From the NCBI RefSeq assembly GCF_024171645.1, contig NZ_JALKAC010000002.1, positions 1 to 64,000 of the forward strand: a stretch of DNA of 64,000 nucleotides, in the 5' to 3' direction. How positions within the stretch are numbered: the first letter of the stretch is position 1; the number at the start of each line of letters is the position of its first letter. Origin of the DNA: Flavobacterium sp. HSC-32F16 (lineage in GTDB: Bacteria; Bacteroidota; Bacteroidia; Flavobacteriales; Flavobacteriaceae). The position numbers were made by a program, and so were the translations under genes. Positions 8,565 to 19,588 of this stretch are shown here, one piece after another. The notes beneath the pieces were generated by a model. That model worked only from the letters and a program-made list of their open reading frames with translations, was not told the origin of the DNA and ran no database searches.

Positions 8565-8630
8565 GTTAATAGTTGATGGTTGATGGTTGATGGTTGCTTT
8601 CTAACAACTGACAACTAACAACTAACAACC
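8565..8630. repeat. short GTTGATG / ACAACTA repeats in the atpD-atpC gap
   Basis: Three tandem GTTGATG units (about 8573-8596) are followed by ACAACTAACAACTAACAACC-type repeats of the opposite sense, so the two halves can pair as an imperfect hairpin. It lies inside the atpDC transcript between the two genes. Confidence 0.6.
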
Positions 8631-8637
8631 AATATTA

Positions 8638-10152
<1,515 letters not shown>

Positions 10153-10210
10153 TTATGTATTTATTAAATAGCTATTTAGGTTTATCGAAAATACCTCTTT
10201 TTTCAGAGCG

Positions 10211-10240
10211 CAAAGATAATTTTTTAAAATATAAAATCAA
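10211..10240 (-). promoter_or_regulatory. atpDC promoter
   Basis: Minus-strand TTG (10240-10238), 19-base spacer, TATCTTTG (10218-10211). This is an almost ideal Bacteroidetes housekeeping promoter, with a leader of about 55 bases before atpD. Confidence 0.75.
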
Positions 10241-10329
10241 TTTTTTTTTCATAAAAAATAGCATGATTTTGTTTGATTCATAAAAGTAGGCAATTTAACT
10301 GCGCTTTCTAACAATTTTTAACTAAATAA

Positions 10330-10367
10330 AAAAAGCTGCTCTATTTTACAAATGAGCAGCTTTTTTT
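10330..10367. terminator. terminator after the SGNH lipoprotein gene
   Basis: Stem AAAGCTGCTC/GAGCAGCTTT (10332-10341 and 10354-10363) with A and T runs on both sides. It lies 15 bases after the stop of the minus-strand gene. Confidence 0.8.
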
Positions 10368-10381
10368 ATTTAGTTTTCCGA

Positions 10382-11953
10382 TTATTGAATGGTTTCCGGA
10401 TACTGAATTGGATATTCTCCTAAATCAACATGTCGTAAAGTTGAACCGTATTTCGCATTTATGGCATCAACAAAGATATTAGCAATCAAGCCATAGCCTC
10501 TGGCGCTTGGATGCACACCATCTAAAGAAAAAGCCCCACCGGTTGCAAAAGAAGAAGTCATTGTAAAATTACCAAATCTAATTCCTCCGCTTGCTAATTG
10601 TGTCAAAGTGGCTCTTGTATCAACAAATGCCAGTCCTTTTTCTTTTGCCACGGCTTCTATTGTTGCGTTATAAGCATCCGTTGCTTTTTTAATTTCTGCA
10701 ATTTCAGTTGGAATTAATACATGTTTATCTTGTAATGGATAGGATATTCCAAATGCATTCAGCGGAGCTGGAGGCGCAATTCCAATTCCAGAATTCGCTG
10801 CAGTTGGAGCAGACCCAATATCCGGCCTGGTTGTCAGAACAACTAAGTCAGTAGCTTTAGCTTGTCTGGCCTGTCCAAAAACAGCACCATAAAAAGCCGC
10901 ATTCTGCGCTCCTAACGTAGGTGTAAATGCCGCAGTTAACTGAGCAGACAAATTAGTAAGAGTCTCATCTTTTATCAACAAAGGACTTGTTCCTGTCTCA
11001 GAAAGCAAATTAATCCTGTCTCCAGCGTTTAATGCTGTCAACACTTGTTTTAACGGTCCATATAATTGCGCATTAAGAGCTTTAATATTAGCTAAACCTA
11101 CAACTGCATCTTCTTTTCCAATGGTTTTTGCTGTAAGCGGATTGTAAGGAACAGTTGTAAAATGAGGTAAAGCGGTAATATATGGCAAATTTGCCACAAC
11201 CCCTTTTGCTCCTTTTGCTGTTAAACCAGCAACTAAATTATTATATACACTCGCAAAAACTGTAGGATCTGTAATATCATTTCCACCATAAGTCGCCGGG
11301 TTAGGATTTCCAGTCTGATCTTTTCCTGTTCCTCCCGAAGTCGCATACAGCAAAACATCATTTCCTCCTATAAACAAAGAGAAAAAAGTTGGGTCCTGCA
11401 CCAAAGCATCAGCCAAAACCGTTGTTGAAGGCGTGCTGGCAAATCTCACAAAATAAGGATTCGCCGCACCGATTGCCACACCAGCAACATTACCATAATT
11501 TGCAGCTAATAAGTGATAACTTTTTGCTCCCGGAACACCTAAATTATTAAATGCACCTGTAAGATGAGCCGTAACCTCAGTAGTTGGTTTCCCTGTAACA
11601 TTTGTTGGAGTTTGAGTTTTTCCTATAAAATACAAACGAGTGCCCGCAATTACATTTCCACCCAATAACAAACCTCCAATATTATCATTCATAAGGGGCT
11701 GTGTAAAAGCGCCGCCACCAGCCGCAACAAATTGCTGCGCTAAGATATTTGGATATGAATTCTCCTGCCCTTTTTTAAACAATGCATTATCACTATAACC
11801 GGCCGCAAAGGAATCTCCAAGAGCGATATATTTTGTAAAAACTGCTGAACCTGGAACTACCGGAACTTCTTCGGGCGTATTATTATCATCATTATTACAA
11901 GCTGCCATAAAGGTTAAAGATACCAATAGCAGTAATTTTATATTTTTTTTCAT
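10382..11953 (-). CDS. SGNH/GDSL-family hydrolase, outer-membrane lipoprotein
   Basis: 523 residues. A lipoprotein signal peptide ends at Cys19 (FMAAC), followed by an acidic Asn/Asp linker typical of surface-exposed Bacteroidetes lipoproteins. Catalytic blocks of the SGNH fold are present: block I YIALGDSFAAG with Ser48, block III FIGGNDVLLY, and block V DGVHPSARGY with Asp478 and His481. The protein is longer than a minimal SGNH domain because of large insertions between blocks. The TonB-dependent receptor gene lies 87 bp upstream on the same strand, so the pair probably hydrolyses an ester-containing substrate at the surface and imports the product. The substrate is not evident. Confidence 0.88.
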   Translation of the reverse strand: MKKNIKLLLLVSLTFMAACNNDDNNTPEEVPVVPGSAVFTKYIALGDSFAAGYSDNALFKKGQENSYPNILAQQFVAAGGGAFTQPLMNDNIGGLLLGGNVIAGTRLYFIGKTQTPTNVTGKPTTEVTAHLTGAFNNLGVPGAKSYHLLAANYGNVAGVAIGAANPYFVRFASTPSTTVLADALVQDPTFFSLFIGGNDVLLYATSGGTGKDQTGNPNPATYGGNDITDPTVFASVYNNLVAGLTAKGAKGVVANLPYITALPHFTTVPYNPLTAKTIGKEDAVVGLANIKALNAQLYGPLKQVLTALNAGDRINLLSETGTSPLLIKDETLTNLSAQLTAAFTPTLGAQNAAFYGAVFGQARQAKATDLVVLTTRPDIGSAPTAANSGIGIAPPAPLNAFGISYPLQDKHVLIPTEIAEIKKATDAYNATIEAVAKEKGLAFVDTRATLTQLASGGIRFGNFTMTSSFATGGAFSLDGVHPSARGYGLIANIFVDAINAKYGSTLRHVDLGEYPIQYPETIQ

Positions 11954-12040
11954 GTTAGTACTTTTTAAATTATTACCTCTTCATTTTTCATCAAATAACT
12001 TCAAAGAAGCTATGTCAATTTCACACAAATAATTAATTTT

Positions 12041-14833
12041 TTAAGGATTAATTGTCCAAGAAGCAAACCACATCTGTCCAATCATACCTGCTCCAATAAC
12101 CTGTAGATAATCTGATCCAAAAAGATTTGTTGCTCCAGCTTTTATAACCGATTTCCATTTTGGAATCGCATAATTTACCTGAGCATCCAAAACTGTATTT
12201 TCAGGAATTATACCGTCTCCAAATGATGATTCCCATAAGTACTCAGAATTCCATCTAACATTTATATTAAATCCTAAATTTTTTATCACTTTAGAATTTC
12301 CTAAAGAAGCTTTAACTCTATGTTTCGGAGTATTAAATCCTGCCACAAAATCAGGATCATCTGCCTGATCAAAATTAAATTGAGCATAATTATAGTTAGC
12401 ACCCAGTTCAAAATCTTTGTATACTTTTTTAGACAAACCAATACCAAACCCCAAAGAAGAAATTTGTGCAGTAGTATTAGTATATACCTGATAAACTCTT
12501 CTGTCTCCAAAAGCCAATGCCTGGTAAGTTTGTTGTACAGCAGGATTTGCCGGATCTGTTCCAACAGTTCCATAGTAAGGAGAGATAACTCTCGCAGTAT
12601 TCATGAAATCATTATAAATATTGTAGTATCCATTAATATCAATTGACAAATCATTTTGAATTACAGTTCTATATCCCGCTTCAAAAGCCTGAACCTGCTC
12701 TGGTTTTACTAACCCTATACTGGCCACCTGAAGATCATTTGGATTTGATGAAGCCGCAAATGCCTGAACCGAAGCTACCGTATATGCATTACGATAAGCA
12801 TTTTGGCCTGACATATTAATAGTAGCCGGCTGACCAGCAACTGCCTGCCCTGCCGCACTAACATTTACCGTTTCCTGAAAACGATCTAAATTTTCAGCCG
12901 CTGAACCAATTAATGCAAACGGCCCTAAGTCTAAACCAATATATTGATCTTGTGTAGTTGGATTACGGAAACCGGTTTGATATGATAATCTAAAGTTATG
13001 TCTTTTTGATTCACCCGCCGAATATACAAATGAAATTCTAGGCGAAATGTTTCCATCAAAGTTTTGACTTTTATCATAACGTAATGACCCTGTAAACTTC
13101 AATCTGTCATCTAAGAATTTTTTCTGCAATTGAGCATATGCACCATATTCTTTATAATCAATTGGCCCGTCATAATCTGTAAAGATTGTTCCTTCAGAAT
13201 TCATTACATATTTTCTCCAAGATCCTCCAACTTGAATTTCAGCCCATTTTATCACATCTCTAAAATTATAATTCACATCTGAGTGGTATAATTTTGAATG
13301 ATCGATAAATTTTGCTCCTTGCGTTAAATCAGGATTTGATATTACATTTGCTAAAGCACTATTAAACTGAGCGGAACCGGGTTCAAATCTAGGCGAACCA
13401 GTCGGAGCAGGAAGAAAAGACAAAGCGCTTGGAAGAACATTGTAATCAGCAAAATTTCTTGCTATAGAAGCAGATTGATTTGCATTTGTTCCCATAACAG
13501 CACCTGCATATTGATAAGCCGTTGCATAATTCGTAAACCATTCTGTATCCGATTTAGCTGCTCTGTTAACATTCCAGGCAGCAAATCTCATATCATAAGA
13601 ATCACCGGCATCTTCATCTGTAAAATACACTCTGGCAAAAAAGTTCTTCCCCTTTACTTCCAGTTTACCTTGCTGCATTAAGAAATCTTTTAATGCATAT
13701 CTGTTTGCTCCCTGATAAATTGTACTTCCTGTACCAATTTTATATTGCAATATAATTTCAGTATCATCTGCCCAAGGCTTAAAATGCATCCCAAAATCAG
13801 CTTTCATACTTTTAACTTTATTATCCGTTAAGTCTTGCTCGCGATAACCCGTTCTACTAACTTGTCCAACATTCGGAATAAAAGTAGTAACCTCGTCACC
13901 ATAAATATTCAATCCATCATAATTTTGATTTGTTGCATGGCTATCTCCTCCAGTCGTCATACTTCTTTTATCACCCGCAATCCATTCTGTAGCGGTCATG
14001 TAAGTAAAATTAGCTTTCATAGCAAAATGCTTTGTGAATGCTTTTGCTGCTCTAATTCCAAAATCATTATAATCATTGGTTCCTGCGATGTCCTGACTAG
14101 TTTGACCATATTTATAATAAACACTGATTCCTTCATTTGTAAAAGGACTTTTACTATTCATAAACATGATTCCGTTGAAAGCATTTGCACCATAAAGAGC
14201 AGAAGAAGCTCCCGGTAAAAGCTCCACACTTGCAACATCAATATCAGAAACACCAATCAGGTTTCCTAATACAAAGTTTAAAGCAGGAGAAGAATTATCC
14301 ATTCCGTCTACCAATTGCATAAAACGAGTATTGGCTACCGTAGCAAATCCACGAGTATTGATAGATTTAAAAGAAATACTGCTCGTATTGAAATGCACTT
14401 CTTTTAAATTCTCTAATCCATCGTAAAATGACGGAGCCGTTGTGTTTTTAATTTCCTGAATACCCATTCTTTCAATAGTAACCGGCGATTCAATAACCCT
14501 TTCAGGTGTTCTCGAAGCCGAAACTACAATTTCATCCAGTTTCGTTTCTTCATCTTTTAAAATCACATTTACTTTTTGATTCGCTGATGTTACACTGACT
14601 GTTTTCGTTTCAAATCCCACAGCAGAAACCTTTATAGAAAAAGGCAGTTTTGCATTTGTGGTTAATTTAAACGTTCCATCAAAATCAGTAGACACACCAC
14701 TAGTACTTCCAAGCACAACAACATTGGCACCGGGAATAGATTGTTTGTTACCATCAGTAACAGAACCTGTAATTGTATTCTGCGCAAAGGATATTCCGCT
14801 GAAAAACAACATAATTAGCAAGTAGACTCTCAT
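12041..14833 (-). CDS. TonB-dependent outer-membrane receptor
   Basis: 930 residues. The start at 14833 (MRVYLLIMLFFSGISFAQ, a signal peptide) is preferred over the upstream in-frame start, which adds an improbable hydrophobic stretch. Order: carboxypeptidase-regulatory-like beta domain (about 20-105, ITGSVTDGNKQSIPGANVVV), TonB-box-like LDEIVVSAS, plug domain (about 115-240, with LPGASSALYGANAFNG) and a long beta barrel to the end. It lacks a SusD-like partner; the co-directional next gene is an SGNH lipoprotein instead. Role: energy-dependent uptake of a large or scarce nutrient across the outer membrane. Confidence 0.93.
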   Translation of the reverse strand: MRVYLLIMLFFSGISFAQNTITGSVTDGNKQSIPGANVVVLGSTSGVSTDFDGTFKLTTNAKLPFSIKVSAVGFETKTVSVTSANQKVNVILKDEETKLDEIVVSASRTPERVIESPVTIERMGIQEIKNTTAPSFYDGLENLKEVHFNTSSISFKSINTRGFATVANTRFMQLVDGMDNSSPALNFVLGNLIGVSDIDVASVELLPGASSALYGANAFNGIMFMNSKSPFTNEGISVYYKYGQTSQDIAGTNDYNDFGIRAAKAFTKHFAMKANFTYMTATEWIAGDKRSMTTGGDSHATNQNYDGLNIYGDEVTTFIPNVGQVSRTGYREQDLTDNKVKSMKADFGMHFKPWADDTEIILQYKIGTGSTIYQGANRYALKDFLMQQGKLEVKGKNFFARVYFTDEDAGDSYDMRFAAWNVNRAAKSDTEWFTNYATAYQYAGAVMGTNANQSASIARNFADYNVLPSALSFLPAPTGSPRFEPGSAQFNSALANVISNPDLTQGAKFIDHSKLYHSDVNYNFRDVIKWAEIQVGGSWRKYVMNSEGTIFTDYDGPIDYKEYGAYAQLQKKFLDDRLKFTGSLRYDKSQNFDGNISPRISFVYSAGESKRHNFRLSYQTGFRNPTTQDQYIGLDLGPFALIGSAAENLDRFQETVNVSAAGQAVAGQPATINMSGQNAYRNAYTVASVQAFAASSNPNDLQVASIGLVKPEQVQAFEAGYRTVIQNDLSIDINGYYNIYNDFMNTARVISPYYGTVGTDPANPAVQQTYQALAFGDRRVYQVYTNTTAQISSLGFGIGLSKKVYKDFELGANYNYAQFNFDQADDPDFVAGFNTPKHRVKASLGNSKVIKNLGFNINVRWNSEYLWESSFGDGIIPENTVLDAQVNYAIPKWKSVIKAGATNLFGSDYLQVIGAGMIGQMWFASWTINP

Positions 14834-15154
14834 TAGGGTTAGTTTTTTGGTTAGTTTTATTACTAGTTTATCTAGCCAAAATACAAATAATTTTAATATT
14901 AATAAAAAAACGTTAAAAAAAACCAATAATAATTACAATTTTTGCAACAATATTAACTATTTCACAATTAGATTTATTAGATTAAAATCAATATTTAATT
15001 ACTATACCAACAACAATACTATGCATACATATAAAATTTCGTAATATTTTTGAATATTTAATAAAAATACATGTCACAGAAAAAAAATTTGACAATAAAA
15101 AAAAGCGAGACCTAAATCTCGCTTTTTTAACATTGTTTATATTTTTAGAAGTAT
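14834..15154. other. AT-rich intergenic region upstream of the TonB receptor
   Basis: 321 bp with no credible gene. It holds a weak -7-like box for the receptor on the minus strand (GTATTTTG, 14884-14877), a long A/T-rich stretch, and at its far end the glmS terminator. Nothing else was recognised. Confidence 0.6.
15099..15128. terminator. glmS terminator, bidirectional
   Basis: Perfect 10-base stem AAAAGCGAGA/TCTCGCTTTT with a 6-base loop, A run on one side and T run on the other. It lies 27 bases after the glmS stop. Confidence 0.85.
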
Positions 15155-17005
15155 CTATTCTACTGTAACTGACTTTGCTAAGTTACGCGGCTGATCAACA
15201 TTACAACCTCTCATAACTGCAATATAGTAAGAAAGCAATTGTAATGGAATTGTCGTAATAAGCGGTGACAATGCATCTGAAGTTTCCGGAATTTCGATTA
15301 CATAATCAGCTAATTCACGAACTTGTGTATCACCTTTTGTAACAACAGCAATGATTTTACCGCTTCTGGATTTGATCTCCTGAATGTTACTTACAATTTT
15401 ATCGTAGTGACCTTGCTTAGGCGCAATTACAATAACCGGCATCTGCTCATCAATTAACGCAATTGGACCGTGTTTCATTTCGGCGGCCGGATAACCTTCT
15501 GCGTGAATATAAGAGATCTCTTTAAGTTTTAAAGCCCCTTCTAATGCCACCGGGAAATTGTATCCTCTTCCTAAATAAAGACAGTTTGGTGCATCTTTAA
15601 ATTTAGCTGCAATTTCTTTTGCTCTGTCGTTTGTTTCTAACGCTTCAGCTACTTTTTCGGGAATTAATTCTAACTCTTGTAAGTACGCATGGAAATCAGG
15701 GCTTGACAACGTTCCTTTTGCTTTTCCTAATCTCAAAGCAATCATAGTTAAAACCGTGATTTGAGTAGTAAATGCTTTAGTAGAAGCTACTCCAATTTCA
15801 GGTCCAGCGTGTGTATAAGCACCAGCATGACTTTCTCTTGAAATAGACGAACCTACCACATTACAAACTCCAAACACAAAAGCTCCATTTTCTTTAGCTA
15901 ATTTAATAGCAGCCATGGTATCTGCTGTTTCTCCAGATTGAGAAATTGCAATTACAACGTCGTCTTTATTGATAATTGGGTTTCTATATCTAAATTCAGA
16001 AGCATATTCCACTTCAACCGGGATACGTGTAAATTCTTCAAAGATATACTCGGCAACTAAACCTGCATGCCATGAAGTTCCACAAGCAACAATTAAAATT
16101 CGCTTAGCATTTAAGAATTTCTCAAGATTATCTTCAACACCAGCCATTTGAACAATTCCTTCATTTGCATGAAGTCTTCCTCTGTAAGTATCTTTAATTA
16201 CACTTGGCTGTTCGTAGATTTCTTTTAGCATGAAATGATCATAACCTCCTTTTTCAATCTGCTCCAGATTCAATTGAAGCTCCTGAATATAAGGATCCAC
16301 TAAAGAGTCGTCTTTAATTTTTCTTACTTTAAGAGGTTTGTGCAGTCTGATATTTGCCATTTCACCGTCTTCTAAATATACTGCATTCGAAGTATATTCA
16401 ATAAATGGAGAAGCATCAGAAGCGATAAAGAATTCTCCTTCACCAACTCCAATTGCTAATGGACTGCCAAGTCTAGCTGCAACAATTTCGTTTGGATTTT
16501 TTTTATCAAAAACAGCAATTGCATATGCCCCTACAACTTGATTTAAAGCAATCTGAACTGCTTTACCCAATTTAATCTTTTCATTTTTCTGAACTTCTTC
16601 AATTAAGTTTACTAGAACTTCTGTATCAGTATCAGATTTAAAAGTATAACCACGTTTAATTAACTCTTCTTTAAGCGGCGCATAGTTTTCAATAATTCCG
16701 TTGTGAATAATCACTAAATCTCCAGAATTAGAAACATGAGGATGAGAGTTTACATCATTTGGAACACCATGTGTTGCCCAACGAGTATGTCCAATTCCAA
16801 TACTTCCATTTATAGTAAAACCTTCTTGTGCTTTAGCTTCAAGATCTGAAACTTTACCCTTTGTTTTACAAACTTTTACACCCGACTCGTCATCATATAA
16901 CATAACGCCGGCACTATCATATCCTCTATATTCGAGCCGTTTCAGCCCTTTTATAACTATAGGATAAGCCTCTCTATGTCCTATATATCCAACAATTCCA
17001 CACAT
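15155..17005 (-). CDS. glmS: glutamine--fructose-6-phosphate aminotransferase (isomerizing)
   Basis: 616 residues, full length. It makes glucosamine-6-phosphate from fructose-6-phosphate and glutamine, the entry to UDP-GlcNAc for peptidoglycan and lipid A. The N-terminal Ntn-type glutaminase domain begins MCGIVGYIGH, with Cys2 becoming the nucleophile; HTRWATHG and HNGIIENY follow. Two SIS isomerase domains come after (CGTSWHAG and SQSGETADT; TKAFTTQ; the C-terminal LAKSVTVE tail is typical). It is last in an operon 9 bp after the DUF4270 gene. No glmS ribozyme is expected or seen. Confidence 0.97.
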   Translation of the reverse strand: MCGIVGYIGHREAYPIVIKGLKRLEYRGYDSAGVMLYDDESGVKVCKTKGKVSDLEAKAQEGFTINGSIGIGHTRWATHGVPNDVNSHPHVSNSGDLVIIHNGIIENYAPLKEELIKRGYTFKSDTDTEVLVNLIEEVQKNEKIKLGKAVQIALNQVVGAYAIAVFDKKNPNEIVAARLGSPLAIGVGEGEFFIASDASPFIEYTSNAVYLEDGEMANIRLHKPLKVRKIKDDSLVDPYIQELQLNLEQIEKGGYDHFMLKEIYEQPSVIKDTYRGRLHANEGIVQMAGVEDNLEKFLNAKRILIVACGTSWHAGLVAEYIFEEFTRIPVEVEYASEFRYRNPIINKDDVVIAISQSGETADTMAAIKLAKENGAFVFGVCNVVGSSISRESHAGAYTHAGPEIGVASTKAFTTQITVLTMIALRLGKAKGTLSSPDFHAYLQELELIPEKVAEALETNDRAKEIAAKFKDAPNCLYLGRGYNFPVALEGALKLKEISYIHAEGYPAAEMKHGPIALIDEQMPVIVIAPKQGHYDKIVSNIQEIKSRSGKIIAVVTKGDTQVRELADYVIEIPETSDALSPLITTIPLQLLSYYIAVMRGCNVDQPRNLAKSVTVE

Positions 17006-17014
17006 ATATATTTA

Positions 17015-18652
17015 TTAATTTGGTTTCGTGTAGTAAATCTCAAGCCTTAATCTTTTATCATAATTTGCATTACCTGCTGGAATATTATTACCGAACAATA
17101 TTGTTCCCAGCGGATTCATAACAGATGCTCTTGGCGCTTGAGAAATATTTTCATTCTTCGTCTTTAAAAAATTTGAAGCATTTACATTAATGCTTTCTGA
17201 AACAACCAAACCTAAATCAACGTTTTCAGCTGAGCTGTTTTTTATAAGATTTCGAATATGATCTGTAATTCTGATTTTATATAATTTACCTCTTTTATTA
17301 TCACCTCGTGTAATCAAACCTCCAAAAATGTACTTAGCATCTTTTGGATCAGTAGTTGCACTTGATGTTTGATCTGAGTAATAATCTACAATTGGCAGAT
17401 TATTTTTCAAATCATATAAATAAACTCGTTTTGGCTCTTCCTTAGCATCAACTGGCGCCATTCCATCTGCATCAATATAAAAAACCAGATTTGCTTCATT
17501 TACCAGCCATTTATTAGTTCTAATCTGCTCTATTTGAGACGCAAAATCAGTCAGTTTAATAACTGCCAGAGATCCTTCTCCGCCTTTTATATACAAACGT
17601 TCATCACCAGAAGTCTTATTAAATGCTTTTATTGCATTTTCATAAATAGGCTGTTTAAGATCCTGAAGGAAACTTGCTGTATTTACACCTCCGGTTATCG
17701 AGGTAGTCATATTTAAAACTAAAGTTTTTTCTTCTTTTTCAGTTTCAGCATCAGTAGTAATTGCCGTTTTTGCCTTATAAGTAATTGTAATTTTACCTTT
17801 TGTAAAATCTAACTTTGCCAAATTACTAGCACTTCCGTCAGATGCTTTTTCTACTTTAAAATACAATCCTCTAAAATATTCCTGAAATACATCGGCTGCA
17901 GCCAATTTTGAAGCTGGAGCTTTTAAAATTCTATTAAGAAAAAAATCTTTATTCAAATTTAAACGCATTTCCGGAGAAGAACGAGTAACCGTCCATTTAT
18001 CTGCCGTAGCCTCTTTGGTTGAATCTACTCTTTGTTTTGCATCAAAAAAGAATTGATCATTTTCAAAAACATTTTCTGAATTATTCAAACGATCCCCTAC
18101 TTTCTTAGTATCGAAATTCAATTCTCCCGCAGTTGTATTAGAATCCTGATTTGTATAATAAAGCTGTGCTATTTCTGAACCACCGCTTACAGTAGTACTT
18201 CTCATTTGAATACCAGATTCATAAACACTCAACTTAAGCTTTCCTTCCTTTGGCCCGTAAATAGAATCTAATGCATATACACTGCTTCCATCGCTGTTAA
18301 CACTTGTTACATGACTAAAATAAGGAACACTAAGTACAACACTTTCAATTTCCGGCTCTTCACCAATTGTTGGCGCGTAAGAAGTAAGAACAAGCTGAGT
18401 AGTAAAATTAGCTGTCGTAGTTCCAAAAACAGGATTTACATAGATCCCTAATGCGTTACTTGACAATGCATTGGACTGAACAGGTGTAATTTCTTGGTTA
18501 TAAGCAATTACATCATATTTTGTAGATTCAAGCCCAAAATGATCATCAGCAATTAAATCGCTTCCTATTTCATTAAAATCTTTGTCACAAGAATATAAAA
18601 AAACAACTGTTGCAACTAATAGAATTTTCTTAATAAAAGAAGTATTGTACAT
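17015..18652 (-). CDS. DUF4270 family lipoprotein
   Basis: 545 residues. The signal peptide ends in a lipobox with Cys22 (FLYSC), followed by DKDFNEIGSDLI, characteristic of the DUF4270 family. The rest is beta-rich with no catalytic motif seen. Between a GT5-like gene (21 bp upstream) and glmS (9 bp downstream) it forms one transcription unit; this gene order is recurrent in Flavobacteria from my general knowledge. Likely an outer-membrane or surface lipoprotein; function unknown. Confidence 0.85.
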   Translation of the reverse strand: MYNTSFIKKILLVATVVFLYSCDKDFNEIGSDLIADDHFGLESTKYDVIAYNQEITPVQSNALSSNALGIYVNPVFGTTTANFTTQLVLTSYAPTIGEEPEIESVVLSVPYFSHVTSVNSDGSSVYALDSIYGPKEGKLKLSVYESGIQMRSTTVSGGSEIAQLYYTNQDSNTTAGELNFDTKKVGDRLNNSENVFENDQFFFDAKQRVDSTKEATADKWTVTRSSPEMRLNLNKDFFLNRILKAPASKLAAADVFQEYFRGLYFKVEKASDGSASNLAKLDFTKGKITITYKAKTAITTDAETEKEEKTLVLNMTTSITGGVNTASFLQDLKQPIYENAIKAFNKTSGDERLYIKGGEGSLAVIKLTDFASQIEQIRTNKWLVNEANLVFYIDADGMAPVDAKEEPKRVYLYDLKNNLPIVDYYSDQTSSATTDPKDAKYIFGGLITRGDNKRGKLYKIRITDHIRNLIKNSSAENVDLGLVVSESINVNASNFLKTKNENISQAPRASVMNPLGTILFGNNIPAGNANYDKRLRLEIYYTKPN

Positions 18653-18673
18653 ATTTAATAATAAAGTTAAATT

Positions 18674-19480
18674 TTAAAGACCAAACGTTCTATAGAAATT
18701 TGTATACGCTTCAGCGAATGCATCTTTCGTGGCGAAAGGTAAAAAAGGTTTTCCTGAAGATTCTATAAATTTTGTTAAACTTGGAGAAACATTAGGCGAA
18801 GCTATAATAACTCCGTCTGAATGTAAGATACTGGCTTTTAAAATATTTTCGTAGTTTGGAGTTTCAAGATCAGCAACAGAATCATGCGGAACACCGTCAA
18901 ATTTCACTTTATTGATCATCTCCATATCTAAATTTTCATCAAAAGACTGACCATAAACTGAGGTAATGATTTTGGTATCATTAAACAAAGCCTCATTTTT
19001 ATAATAATGCTTCATATAGATTGGAAGCATTGCTGCCAGCCATCCATGAACGTGAATAATGTCCGGAACCCAGTTTAATTTTTTTACAGTCTCAACAACT
19101 CCTTTTGCAAAAAATATAGCACGCTCATCATTATCAGGATACAAAGCCCCTTCTTCATCAGCAAAAGTTGCTTTACGTTTAAAATATTCATCGTTATCTA
19201 TAAAATAAACCTGAATTCTTTCTTTAGGAATTGAAGCCACCTTGATAATCAACGGCATATCTAAATCATTCACTACCAAATTCATCCCTGAAAGTCTGAT
19301 CACTTCATGTAATTGATGTCTTCTCTCATTGATATTTCCATATCTTGGCATGAAAATTCTTATCTGACCTCCTTGATCATTAATCATTTTAGGAACGTCA
19401 TAAGACATTAAAGAAACCTCATTTTCAGCCAGATAAGGCACGACTTCAGATGATACGTATAATATCCTCTTATCTTTCAT
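18674..19480 (-). CDS. GT5 starch/glycogen synthase N-terminal-domain-like protein
   Basis: 268 residues matching only the N-terminal Rossmann half of glycogen synthase (full enzymes are about 480): ILYVSSEVVPYLAENEVSLM, IRIFMPRYGNI, and DIIHVHGWLAAMLPIYMKHYY. The C-terminal GT-B half is absent, and the KxGGL ADP-glucose-binding motif after SSEVVP is replaced by AENEVSLM. Catalytic glycogen synthesis is therefore unlikely. Clustered with DUF4270 and glmS and divergent from panC, it may have a structural or regulatory role in envelope or sugar metabolism; this is inference. Confidence 0.85.
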   Translation of the reverse strand: MKDKRILYVSSEVVPYLAENEVSLMSYDVPKMINDQGGQIRIFMPRYGNINERRHQLHEVIRLSGMNLVVNDLDMPLIIKVASIPKERIQVYFIDNDEYFKRKATFADEEGALYPDNDERAIFFAKGVVETVKKLNWVPDIIHVHGWLAAMLPIYMKHYYKNEALFNDTKIITSVYGQSFDENLDMEMINKVKFDGVPHDSVADLETPNYENILKASILHSDGVIIASPNVSPSLTKFIESSGKPFLPFATKDAFAEAYTNFYRTFGL

Positions 19481-19518
19481 AATAGTATTTTACTTAATTT
19501 TTGGTAATAAAAACGTCG

Positions 19519-19526
19519 CAAAATTA
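19519..19526 (-). promoter_or_regulatory. -7 box for the GT5-like/DUF4270/glmS operon
   Basis: TAATTTTG on the minus strand, matching TAnnTTTG, about 40 bases before the GT5-like gene. No clear -33 TTG at the expected distance. Confidence 0.45.
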
Positions 19527-19557
19527 CAAAAATTTATGCAGTTTATAACTAATATAT

Positions 19558-19565
19558 TATGTTTG
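19558..19565 (+). promoter_or_regulatory. -7 box for panC
   Basis: TATGTTTG matches TAnnTTTG and overlaps the first in-frame ATG of the panC frame (19559). This indicates that translation starts at the next ATG, 19589, about 19 bases after the expected transcription start. Confidence 0.5.
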
Positions 19566-19588
19566 CACTAAATTTTAATAATACCGCC

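Noticed and set aside
13835..14218. Plus-strand open frame (127 codons) inside the TonB receptor gene
   Set aside because: Antisense to a clearly conserved gene; Ile/Ser/Cys-rich low-complexity translation.
14847..15044. Plus-strand frame in the TonB receptor upstream region
   Set aside because: Asn/Ile-rich translation of AT-rich non-coding DNA.
15155..17005. glmS ribozyme upstream of glmS
   Set aside because: The gene starts 9 bp after the DUF4270 stop; there is no room and such ribozymes are mainly from Gram-positive bacteria.
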